A DNA stretch of 64,000 nt from Coriobacteriia bacterium (GTDB taxonomy: Bacteria; Actinomycetota; Coriobacteriia; Anaerosomatales; PHET01). The notes beneath the pieces were generated by a model. The model did not search any database and was not told the origin of the DNA. It was given only the letters and a program-made list of their open reading frames with translations. The DNA lies in NCBI GenBank assembly GCA_034370385.1, contig JAXMKZ010000059.1, positions 62,001 to 126,000 of the forward strand, in the 5' to 3' direction. Below, piece after piece: positions 9,231-16,412 of the stretch. Positions within the stretch are counted from its first letter, which is position 1, and each line of letters starts with the position of its first letter. A program made the position numbers and the translations under genes.

Positions 9231-9566
9231 CTACCTCGTCGAAAGGTAGTCGATGATCTGAGCCTTCTCGTCTGCGCTGATGACGAGCCCGTTCTTCTCC
9301 ATGCGCTCCACGTTGGTGGTCCATCCAGCCGCATCGTAGGAGGCATCGTTGACCCTATCCAGGGTGTGGCACATCCTGCACTTCTGGGCGACAAGCGCCT
9401 CACCCGGACTGGCCTCCGCAGGGGCTTCTGCAGGGACCTCCGCAGGGCTGGTCTCGGCCGCAGGCGGCGGGGTGGTCGGCTCGGACTCGGAACCGCATCC
9501 CGCGACGGAGAATAGAAGGGCGAGCGACAACATCAGCCCAGCTGCCAAACTGAGAACACGAAACAT
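9231..9566 (-). CDS. Small c-type cytochrome lipoprotein
   Basis: 111 residues. The signal peptide ends in a lipobox (SVAGC, Cys24), then comes an Ala/Pro/Glu-rich tether (about 28-56), then one heme-binding motif CRMCH at 63-67. M89 (VERME) is a candidate distal ligand. It should be a membrane-tethered, extracytoplasmic electron carrier. The start is the ATG at 9566 behind a near-perfect AAGGAGG. The frame stays open to 10019, but that is an overlap with the protease gene. The encoded CcdA could supply the thiol reduction its heme attachment needs; that link is inferred. Confidence 0.88.
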   Translation of the reverse strand: MFRVLSLAAGLMLSLALLFSVAGCGSESEPTTPPPAAETSPAEVPAEAPAEASPGEALVAQKCRMCHTLDRVNDASYDAAGWTTNVERMEKNGLVISADEKAQIIDYLSTR

Positions 9567-9649
9567 AGCAACCTCCTTGGAAGACACCGCTGTACCCTGC
9601 TTGTCTTGCGACCTATGTACCCCTGCGCACTGAACTCGCATCACGTCGA

Positions 9650-10468
9650 TCACCCGAGCGTGTATGCCGCGCCCTCGACATCGAGTATGCCCCTGAGATC
9701 CGACACGTGAGTCGCCAGCCCGACGTTCAGGAACTGCCGCTCGATGACCGGCTGCCCGTCCGATGCCGGGTAGCGGGCGTCGAAGCCAAGATCCAGATGA
9801 GCGGTCTGCGACTGGATACCGATGATCCGTCCCGCCGTGTCGAGCAGCGGTCCGCCCGACTGTCCCTTCAGCCCCGGAGAGGAGGTTTCCACGAACGTCA
9901 CCTCCGCCCCGTCGACCGAAGTGCGCCGGTTGAATCGCGAGATGATGCCGTCGAGCGCGAACCGTGGCGCGGGGAATGCGTTCTTCGCAAGAGCGAATCG
10001 GTTCTCGTCGCCATCCCACGCCGCTTCCACCGTATGGAACGGAAAGCCCAGTCGGCAGACCGACTCGCCCTGCCTGAGGGGGGCAGTGTCAGTGTCGCGA
10101 AGCACCGGTGCGACCGGGAGCCAAGCGGGGTCGAAGGGCTCGAGTCTGCCAATGGCAAGATCGGCGGCACGGTTGACGCGGCCCCCGACCAACTGAGAGT
10201 TCGCCGCCGGGTTCAGCGCCCAGATCTCTGTGCGTTCGGTCACGAGCTCAGCAGACAAGGGTCGCCCCGGGTCCGCGGCCGCCTGTTCGGCGGATCGCAT
10301 AGCGGCGAGCATCTCTTCAACGATGTGAGCTGATGTGACCACCCAGCCGTCGGAGTTGATGACCACGAAGCTGGCGACAACGGTGAATACCGACCCGTCG
10401 GCGCGACGTCGCAGCCCCACGTAGGGAAAGGTGAAACCAGATGCGACATCGATGGCTTCGGCGAACAA
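9650..10468 (-). CDS. Trypsin-like serine protease domain protein
   Basis: 272 residues with a chymotrypsin-fold triad visible as His48 (VVTSAHIV), Asp103 (AADLAIG) and Ser204 (GQSGGPLLD), as in DegP/HtrA-type enzymes but with no PDZ domain. I see no signal peptide or membrane segment, so it is cytosolic or exported by an unseen route. The best start is a TTG at 10468 with GAGGAAGGG upstream. The open frame continues through the tRNA-Val gene and cannot be coding there. It is followed by the cytochrome lipoprotein gene 83 bases downstream. Confidence 0.82.
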   Translation of the reverse strand: MFAEAIDVASGFTFPYVGLRRRADGSVFTVVASFVVINSDGWVVTSAHIVEEMLAAMRSAEQAAADPGRPLSAELVTERTEIWALNPAANSQLVGGRVNRAADLAIGRLEPFDPAWLPVAPVLRDTDTAPLRQGESVCRLGFPFHTVEAAWDGDENRFALAKNAFPAPRFALDGIISRFNRRTSVDGAEVTFVETSSPGLKGQSGGPLLDTAGRIIGIQSQTAHLDLGFDARYPASDGQPVIERQFLNVGLATHVSDLRGILDVEGAAYTLG

Positions 10469-10534
10469 GGCGATCCCTTCCTCTTCGCGATTCCCTGAGG
10501 ATACAGGAGTGAGTCCGGCTCCCCGTAAACAGAA

Positions 10535-10570
10535 GACCCGCCCACCGCGTCTTTTCGCGGGTGGCGGGTC
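10535..10570 (-). terminator. Terminator of tRNA-Val
   Basis: Long GC-rich inverted repeat (GACCCGCC...GGCGGGTC, continuing with one bulge) around a short A/T loop, 11 bases past the tRNA-Val 3' end. TTCTGTTT follows on the minus strand, as expected for an intrinsic terminator. Confidence 0.8.
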
Positions 10571-10581
10571 GTGTCTGTGAA

Positions 10582-10656
10582 TGGTGGGCGCTAGAGGATT
10601 TGAACCTCTGACCCCTTCCGCGTCAAGGAAGTGCTCTCCCCCTGAGCTAAGCGCCC
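10582..10656 (-). tRNA. tRNA-Val (GAC)
   Basis: Folds as a complete cloverleaf. The acceptor stem is GGGCGCT/AGCGCCC, the D arm is TAGCTCAGGGGGAGAGCA, the anticodon loop TTGACGC gives GAC, and the T arm contains GGTTCAAATCC. The 3' CCA is encoded. Confidence 0.96.
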
Positions 10657-10805
10657 ATCTGTGATGCGACGTTGTCCGTGAGGACAGCGAACGATAGTTT
10701 ACCAAAGCAGGCGGCGATGCCTAGACCCTAATCTGCCGAGCGGCTAGGACCGCTCCAAATTGTTCTTGCGCCACCCATACCCAATCGCTAGACTAGCCGT
10801 TGCGC

Positions 10806-10881
10806 GCGGACGTGGCTCAGTTGGTAGAGCACAACCTTGCCAAGGTTGGGGTCGCCGGTTCGAATCCGGTCGTCCGCTCCA
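10806..10881 (+). tRNA. tRNA-Gly (GCC)
   Basis: Complete cloverleaf with acceptor GCGGACG/CGTCCGC and anticodon loop TTGCCAA (GCC) on a CAACC/GGTTG stem. The T arm contains GGTTCGAATCC, and CCA is encoded. It is the first gene of a plus-strand tRNA pair. Confidence 0.96.
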
Positions 10882-10893
10882 TCGCACCTCGAC

Positions 10894-10939
10894 GGAGGTC
10901 GGTCTTAGTGGCCCGAATGGCCCGATGAGGCCGACCTCC
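10894..10939 (+). terminator. Hairpin between tRNA-Gly and tRNA-Cys
   Basis: Nine-base arms GGAGGTCGG/CCGACCTCC enclose a second small inverted repeat (GGCCCGAATGGCCC region). It lies 13 bases after tRNA-Gly and is followed by GCTGTTTG. It is a terminator or a processing hairpin between the two tRNAs. Confidence 0.55.
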
Positions 10940-10972
10940 GCTGTTTGACACGGCGCTCGGCGCCACCAATAG

Positions 10973-11046
10973 GGCGACGTGGCCAAGTGGCAAGGCAGGG
11001 GCCTGCAAAGCCCTTATCCCCAGTTCGAATCTGGGCGTCGCCTCCA
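10973..11046 (+). tRNA. tRNA-Cys (GCA)
   Basis: Complete cloverleaf with acceptor GGCGACG/CGTCGCC and anticodon loop CTGCAAA (GCA) on GGGGC/GCCCT. The T arm contains AGTTCGAATCT, and CCA is encoded. Confidence 0.96.
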
Positions 11047-11057
11047 GACTCTGCACA

Positions 11058-11085
11058 CGGCCGACCGGCGCGTACCGGTCGGCCG
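11058..11085 (+). terminator. Terminator of the plus-strand tRNA pair
   Basis: Eleven-base perfect stem CGGCCGACCGG/CCGGTCGGCCG with a six-base loop, 11 bases after tRNA-Cys and followed by TTCGCTGT. Confidence 0.8.
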
Positions 11086-11180
11086 TTCGCTGTCACGGAG
11101 ACCGTTTCGGGTCACTTTGCTACACTCACCCGCGGCGCCACTAGACCACCGGCGACACCAACTCCTTTGAGGGGAGCCCT

Positions 11181-12392
11181 GTGCGGATCGGATTCTTCAC
11201 CGATACCTACACCCCCCAGATCAACGGGGTGGTCACGTCGATCCAGCTATTCAAGGACGCGCTGGAACGCCGTGGGCACGAGGTGTACGTGTTCGCCCCC
11301 ACGCCTGAACACGAGGCCGACGGGGTCCGGGTCATCCGATTTCCGTCGCTCCCCTTCGTCTTTCAGCCTGAGATGCGGCTTGCAACGCCAATCTCCATCG
11401 AGGCCCTGCGGATTCTTGATGCCGTCGACTTGGACGTCGTGCATTCGCACGACCCGTTCGCGATCGGTCTCTACGGACTGAACGTCGCCCGTCGCGCCAA
11501 GATTCCCTACGTGCACACGTACCATACGCTCTACCCCGAGTACGTCCACTACGTGTGGGAGACCCGCCTCACCCGAAAGCTCGCCGAACGACTGTCTCGG
11601 GATTTCTGTCAGATGTGCACGTCCATCATCGCCCCGTCCACGAAGATAGAGCTGCACCTGCGCGACTGGGGTGTGCGAGTACCGATCGACGTCATAGCCA
11701 CGGGCGTCGACACCCGCCGTTTCGCCGCTCCGACCCCCGAGGCGCTCACCCGAATGGAAGCGCGCATACGGCCCCGCCCCGGAGACCGCGTTCTTCTGTT
11801 CATGGGTCGATTGGGACGAGAAAAGAACGTCGAGCTGCTCCTGCGTGCGCTGTGGCACACCAGGAACGCACGCATCCGACTGGTGATCGCCGGCGATGGA
11901 CCATACCGAGGCGAACTGGACTCGATCGTCGAAGAGCTCGATCTGGGCGACAGGGTCACCTTCGTGGGGTACCTGGACCGTGAGGACGTCGTGGCCGCGT
12001 ATCACCTTGCCGACGGCTTCGCCTTCGCATCCACAAGCGAGACCCAAGGCCTCGTCATCGGCGAAGCGATGGCGGCATGTCTGCCGATAGTCGCCGTCGA
12101 GGACCGCGCCGTCGAGGACTTTGTCATCGACGGCCGGACCGGGCTCATCACCCCTGGACGGGCCGAAGACCTCGGACACGCATTCGACGCGCTCCTCGCC
12201 GACGACGAGCGCCGAGTACGATTCGCGCATGCCGCCTGCGAGCGCGCCGGCCACTTCTCGATCGAGCACCAGGCGGAGAGGCTCGAGCACCACTACGAGC
12301 GCGCAATCAACGACTACCGCCCGCGGCGTCGTCTGGCGCTACCCTTGCGGCGCAAGAGCGCCGGCGGCGATGCTGTCAGCCCGCGTACTTGA
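11181..12392 (+). CDS. GT4 glycosyltransferase, diacylglycerol glucosyltransferase-like
   Basis: 403 residues with the two-domain GT-B fold of family GT4. The N-terminus is FFTDTYTPQINGVVTSI; then come HSHDPF, the linker GVDTRRF, and the nucleotide-sugar domain with MGRLGREKN and E-T-Q-G-L-V-I-G-E (ExxxxxxxE). This N-terminus is typical of enzymes that glycosylate diacylglycerol or phosphatidylinositol in Gram-positive membranes. The start is a GTG at 11181 with GAGGGGAG upstream. It stands alone and its last 17 bases overlap the convergent small gene at 12376. Acceptor not determined. Confidence 0.88.
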   Translation: MRIGFFTDTYTPQINGVVTSIQLFKDALERRGHEVYVFAPTPEHEADGVRVIRFPSLPFVFQPEMRLATPISIEALRILDAVDLDVVHSHDPFAIGLYGLNVARRAKIPYVHTYHTLYPEYVHYVWETRLTRKLAERLSRDFCQMCTSIIAPSTKIELHLRDWGVRVPIDVIATGVDTRRFAAPTPEALTRMEARIRPRPGDRVLLFMGRLGREKNVELLLRALWHTRNARIRLVIAGDGPYRGELDSIVEELDLGDRVTFVGYLDREDVVAAYHLADGFAFASTSETQGLVIGEAMAACLPIVAVEDRAVEDFVIDGRTGLITPGRAEDLGHAFDALLADDERRVRFAHAACERAGHFSIEHQAERLEHHYERAINDYRPRRRLALPLRRKSAGGDAVSPRT

Positions 12393-12528
12393 TCTGAACG
12401 CGCCGTGCCTGCTCGAGACGATTCAGTCCTCGTTCAAGATCGCGAGGATCACGGATGTTCTCCACCGCCCATTTGACGATATCGGTGGGAACGTTGGGGA
12501 AGCGCTTGCGCGCCTGCGCCAGGGTCAT
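12376..12528 (-). CDS. Small 50-residue protein of unknown function
   Basis: I read a complete 50-codon frame, too short for usual gene finders. It begins MTLAQARKRFPN, contains IVKWAVENIRDP, and ends RVQIKYAG with a TGA stop. An AGGAGTAGCC ribosome site lies directly before the ATG at 12528, and third positions are GC-rich as in its neighbours. It is predicted to be all helical, basic at its ends and without a signal or membrane segment. It overlaps the convergent glycosyltransferase by 17 bases. I do not recognise the family. Confidence 0.6.
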   Translation of the reverse strand: MTLAQARKRFPNVPTDIVKWAVENIRDPRDLERGLNRLEQARRVQIKYAG

Positions 12529-12627
12529 GGCTACTCCTCTTGTGCTACGACTACTGCTACGACTGTGCTGTGTTCACTGACCCAACAACCATCAGTCTGA
12601 ACCTGAGGTCGAGGTTCGTCAAGCTCA

Positions 12628-12655
12628 AAGGGCCCGGGATCTCCCCCGGGCCCTT
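12628..12655 (-). terminator. Terminator of the TM2 gene
   Basis: Eleven-base perfect inverted repeat AAGGGCCCGGG/CCCGGGCCCTT with a six-base loop, 28 bases past the stop of the gene at 12684. Confidence 0.8.
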
Positions 12656-12683
12656 CTACAACCTTGCGAACTGCGGAAACAGG

Positions 12684-13292
12684 CTAGAACCACGCCTTCC
12701 TGCCTGCGACGTACATGGCGTAGAACTCCTCGTCGGTCTTCGTCAGATACATTATTCCCTCAACGAGGCCGATGATCGAAGGTATCCATGCGAGCATTCC
12801 GAACGAGATCAGCGAGACCGCCAGAAGGATGATGCCCTCCTTGTTGTAGCCGAGGTAGAACTTGTGGATGCCGAAAGCACCCAGCAAGATCGCAAGTATT
12901 CCAGCTACGACTTTCTGCTTGTCCCCCGCCGGAGCCACCGGGGCAGCGTAGGTCGGCTGCGGAGGAGCGGTCGGGGCTACATAGCCAGGCATCGGCGGGG
13001 CGGGCGGAGGGGCGTACTCCGGCTGCGGCGGTGCGGGCGGCGGGGCGGCAGCCGGTGCGTACTCCGGCTGCGGCGGTGCGGGCGGCGGGGCGGCAGGTGT
13101 GTACTCCGGCGCGAGTGGGGCAGGCGGCGGGTCCGGTATCGGGTCTGCCGCCGGAACGGGAGCCTCGGCCACTGACTCGGATGGCTCCATCATCGGTGCG
13201 GGGGCATCGGGCTCAACCGCCGGCGCCGCCTCGACGGCGGCATCAGGCTCACCTGGCAAATCGGGCGTGGGGGCATTGCTCTCGTCTGTCAT
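12684..13292 (-). CDS. TM2-domain membrane protein with Pro-rich N-terminus
   Basis: 202 residues. The first 120 or so are acidic, then Pro/Ala/Tyr-rich with repeated PPAPPQPEYAP units. They are followed by a TM2 domain: a KQKVVAGILAILLGAFG membrane segment, a GIHKFYLGY turn, a second segment, and a Trp-containing WIPSIIGLVEGI. TM2 proteins are small double-spanning membrane proteins of unclear function. The start is the ATG at 13292 with GGGAGG upstream. The Pro-rich part is encoded by a 45-base tandem repeat and may differ in length between strains. Confidence 0.85.
   Translation of the reverse strand: MTDESNAPTPDLPGEPDAAVEAAPAVEPDAPAPMMEPSESVAEAPVPAADPIPDPPPAPLAPEYTPAAPPPAPPQPEYAPAAAPPPAPPQPEYAPPPAPPMPGYVAPTAPPQPTYAAPVAPAGDKQKVVAGILAILLGAFGIHKFYLGYNKEGIILLAVSLISFGMLAWIPSIIGLVEGIMYLTKTDEEFYAMYVAGRKAWF
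13012..13096. repeat. 45-base tandem repeat inside the TM2 gene
   Basis: Two copies of a 40-base identical core start at 13012 and 13057, a period of 45 bases (15 codons). A partial, diverged third unit begins near 13101. The repeat stays in frame and encodes the PPAPPQPEYAP motif. Confidence 0.85.
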
Positions 13293-13378
13293 GGTCCCTC
13301 CCGGGAGTCGCGGTACCCATAGCACTTCTATAACCCACCAAGCCCGAAGACTAACCCTCGAGAACCGAGAATCCCCCT

Positions 13379-14002
13379 TCAGGCGCGGTCTTGCTCGCCG
13401 TCTCCCCATCGGGTGAACAGCGCATGTTCGATTCCGAGCACATCGAGAACCTTCCCTGCCATGAAGGAGACCATGTCATCGATGCTCGAGGGCCGCTGAT
13501 AGAACGCGGGCATCGCCGGGACGATGATCGCTCCCGCCTCGGTGAGGGCGGTCAGTGAGCGTAGGTGCACGAGCGACAAGGGTGTCTCACGTGGCATCAC
13601 CACGAGTGGTCGGTGCTCCTTGAGCGCCACATCGGCGGCCCGCTGAGCCAGATCTGACGCCAGGCCGGCAGCGACACTCGCACAAAAGCCCATGCTTGCC
13701 GGCGCCACGATCACGGCATCCAGCTGGTGAGATCCGCTCGCGATCGGGTCGAACAGGTCCTGCGGCATCGCGACTCTGAGCCGGTCCACTCCCGGTAGTT
13801 CGAGGAAGGAACCCAGGGCCGTAGCCGCCGTAGCCGCATCATCGGACGGAAGTTCGAAGCCGAGTTCGTAGGCGCATACCTCCCGACCCGCCGTGGTCGC
13901 GCAGAACACGACCTCGTGTCCCAACACGAGGAGCTGCTCGGTGATTCGCATGCCATACGCGCTTCCCGAGGCACCGGTCATGATGAGTGCGATGCGTGCC
14001 AT
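13379..14002 (-). CDS. ubiX: Flavin prenyltransferase UbiX
   Basis: 207 residues with the flavoprotein signature MTGASGSAYGMRI at the N-terminus and the MPRETPLSLVHLR loop that binds dimethylallyl phosphate. UbiX prenylates FMN to make the cofactor of UbiD-type decarboxylases. It lies 17 bases after ubiA, in the order ubiD-ubiA-ubiX, so it should supply prenyl-FMN to the UbiD encoded next to it. In menaquinone makers using the futalosine route these three act at the end of the pathway; which quinone is made here is inferred. Confidence 0.95.
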   Translation of the reverse strand: MARIALIMTGASGSAYGMRITEQLLVLGHEVVFCATTAGREVCAYELGFELPSDDAATAATALGSFLELPGVDRLRVAMPQDLFDPIASGSHQLDAVIVAPASMGFCASVAAGLASDLAQRAADVALKEHRPLVVMPRETPLSLVHLRSLTALTEAGAIIVPAMPAFYQRPSSIDDMVSFMAGKVLDVLGIEHALFTRWGDGEQDRA

Positions 14003-14019
14003 GCGTTCACCCCTGTTCG

Positions 14020-14928
14020 TCAGGAGAGCAACCGATCCACGAACGCACCGGTGCCCACTACCACGGCGATAATCCCGTTCACGGTGAAGAATGCCGCGTC
14101 GACGCGGCTCAGGTCATCAGCTCGCACGATGAGGTTCTCGTACCCCAACAGCACGGCCGCGACAGCCACACCGGCGAGCCATGCCCACCCGGCCTCGGCG
14201 AGCCATCCACCGGTGGCCAGCAGAACGATGGTGAGCACATGCGCGATGCGCGTCTGCACCAATGCTGCAGGCACCCCGTAGTCGGCGGGCATGGAGTGGA
14301 CCCCGTCACGCCGGTCGCACTCGACGTCCTGCGTGGCGTAGATGATGTCGAATCCCGCCGTCCACAGCAGGACACCCAGTCCGAGGACCCATGGCGCCGG
14401 ATGGCTGATGGAACCGCCCACAGCGACCCACCCTCCCACCGGAGCAAGGCCCAGACACAACCCGAGCCAGTAGTGACACAGGGGCGTGAAGCGCTTCGTG
14501 TAGGGGTAGATCGCGAACGCGATCAGGGGAATCGGCCACAGCACGTGGGTGATGGGCGCGAGCTGCCACACCCCGACCAGGTACGCGGCGAGCATGACTC
14601 CCGTGAAGAGCCAGAGCTCCCAGGCCTTGATGAGGCCCGCGGGAATCGCACGGCCCGCCGTGCGCGGATTGCGTGCATCGATCTCTTTGTCGATAGCCCG
14701 ATTGAGTACGAACGCGAACGCCCGCGCGCCCACCATCACTACGGTGATCCACACGAGGTCCGCAGCCGTCGGCCACTGGTCCGCGCCGACACCGGCCCAC
14801 ATCGCCCCGTAGAGGGCGCCGATGTAGGCGTAAGGAAGCGCGAACACCGAATGTTCAAACTTCACCAGCTCGAGGAAGACCTGGACCTTCGAGGGTGGGC
14901 GCGCGGCCACAGCCATCTTCTCGCTCAC
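14020..14928 (-). CDS. ubiA: UbiA-family aromatic polyprenyltransferase
   Basis: 302 residues with eight or nine membrane segments and both Asp-rich motifs of the family: NRAIDKEIDARNPRT in the first half and ATQDVECDRRDG in the second. It attaches a polyprenyl chain to an aromatic acid during quinone synthesis. I chose the GTG at 14928, which overlaps the ubiD stop as GTGA and has GGAG eight bases upstream. An ATG at 14916 is an alternative. Coupled translation with ubiD supports a shared pathway, probably menaquinone. Confidence 0.92.
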   Translation of the reverse strand: MSEKMAVAARPPSKVQVFLELVKFEHSVFALPYAYIGALYGAMWAGVGADQWPTAADLVWITVVMVGARAFAFVLNRAIDKEIDARNPRTAGRAIPAGLIKAWELWLFTGVMLAAYLVGVWQLAPITHVLWPIPLIAFAIYPYTKRFTPLCHYWLGLCLGLAPVGGWVAVGGSISHPAPWVLGLGVLLWTAGFDIIYATQDVECDRRDGVHSMPADYGVPAALVQTRIAHVLTIVLLATGGWLAEAGWAWLAGVAVAAVLLGYENLIVRADDLSRVDAAFFTVNGIIAVVVGTGAFVDRLLS

Positions 14929-16409
14929 AGACCGAGCTCCGCCCACAGAGCGTCAACGCGTGCCTTGACCTCGGGGTCCATCTCCAAGGCATCCGGCCAG
15001 TCACGTTCGTGGCCCTCCCCCGCGATCGGGCGGGTCGCGTCGATGCCCATCTTGAAGCCGAAGCTCTCGAAGTTGGATGAGTGGTCGAGCCGGTCGAGCG
15101 GCCCCTTGCTTATGAGGATGTCACGGCTCGGATCGACGTTGTTGAAGCAGCGCCACGCCACCTGGCTGTAGTCATGGCAGTCGACGTCCTCGTCCACGAC
15201 GATGACGTACTTCGTGAACATCATCTGACCCATCGACCAGGCGAAGTTCATCACGCGAAACGCCTGCCCGGCAAACTCCTTGCGAATCTGGAAGATGGCG
15301 CAGTTGTGGAACACCCCTTCAAGCGGCAGGTCGTAGTCGACGACCTCAGGCATCATCGCCTTGACCACCGGCAAGAAGATGCGCTCGGTGGCTTTGGCGA
15401 GGTAGCAGTCCTCCATCGGCGGTCGGCCTACGATCGTGGTGGGGTAGATCGCGTCACGGCGCATCGTGATGGCCTCGACGTGGAACACCGGGAAGTAGTC
15501 AGCAAGCGAGTAGTAGCCCGTGTGATCCCCGAACGGACCTTCCCACCGCGTCTCTTCCAGATCGCACCATCCCTCGAGGATGATCTCTGCGTGCGCCGGC
15601 ACGAGAAGGTCGTTCGTCACGCATTTGACGACCTCAACGGGCTCGCCACGCAGGATGCCTGCGAACAGGTACTCGTCGATCATCGGCGGCACCGGAGCGG
15701 TCGCTGAGAAGATGGTGACCGGATCGGCCCCGAGCGCCACCGAAACGGGAATGCGCTGTTCGCCGGAGTCCTTCCAGGCGCGGAGATTCTTCGCTCCGTC
15801 GTGATGCTCATGGATGTGCAGGCCGGTGGTGTTCTTGTCAAACACTTGGAGCCGGTACATGCCCACGTTCGGGCGCCCCTTGAGGTTGTTCGTCACGACG
15901 AGGGGAAGCGTGATGAACGGCCCGCCATCCTCAGGCCATGTCGTGAGCACCGGGAGTTTGCCCAGATCCACGTCCTCGCCGCGCAACACGACCTCTTGGA
16001 CCGGTGCGCGCTTGATCTCCTTGGCCCCCGCTGTGGCGAGATCCTTGAGACCCATGAGCACATCGAGCTTGCCCTTCATGCCAGCAGGCATGTCGAGGGG
16101 CAGGAGCTCCATGAGCTCGCGCGCCTTCGCATCCAGATCGCGCCAGGTACCCGTCTCGGCGTCAGCACCGAGCGCCCACGCCATGCGGTCGTAGCTGCCC
16201 ATGAGGTTGATTGCGACAGGCATCGAGTACTGCTCGCCGGTCTGGCGGTTCACGGGATTCTCGAACAGCAGTCCCGGCCCGACCTGTTTGCTCACGCGGT
16301 CCGCGATCTCGCAGATCTCCAGGTTGGGGTCGACGGGTGTGGTAATACGCCGCAGCTGGCCCCGCTGCTCGAGCAGGGTCATGTACTCGCGAAGATCCTT
16401 GAACGCCAT
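14925..16409 (-). CDS. ubiD: UbiD-family prenyl-FMN-dependent decarboxylase
   Basis: 494 residues, normal length. It begins FKDLREYMTLLEQRGQL and carries the cofactor and substrate region typical of UbiD (GIDATRPIAGEG near the end, DEDVDCHDYSQVAWR). The enzyme removes the carboxyl group from a prenylated aromatic acid. AAGGAGG lies ahead of its ATG, inside the end of the preceding phosphatase gene, with only three bases between the genes. With UbiA and UbiX it forms a complete prenylation-decarboxylation module. Confidence 0.95.
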   Translation of the reverse strand: MAFKDLREYMTLLEQRGQLRRITTPVDPNLEICEIADRVSKQVGPGLLFENPVNRQTGEQYSMPVAINLMGSYDRMAWALGADAETGTWRDLDAKARELMELLPLDMPAGMKGKLDVLMGLKDLATAGAKEIKRAPVQEVVLRGEDVDLGKLPVLTTWPEDGGPFITLPLVVTNNLKGRPNVGMYRLQVFDKNTTGLHIHEHHDGAKNLRAWKDSGEQRIPVSVALGADPVTIFSATAPVPPMIDEYLFAGILRGEPVEVVKCVTNDLLVPAHAEIILEGWCDLEETRWEGPFGDHTGYYSLADYFPVFHVEAITMRRDAIYPTTIVGRPPMEDCYLAKATERIFLPVVKAMMPEVVDYDLPLEGVFHNCAIFQIRKEFAGQAFRVMNFAWSMGQMMFTKYVIVVDEDVDCHDYSQVAWRCFNNVDPSRDILISKGPLDRLDHSSNFESFGFKMGIDATRPIAGEGHERDWPDALEMDPEVKARVDALWAELGL

Positions 16410-16412
16410 CTC

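Noticed and set aside
10469-10705. N-terminal extension of the serine protease running through tRNA-Val
   Set aside because: The frame crosses a complete tRNA gene and its terminator.
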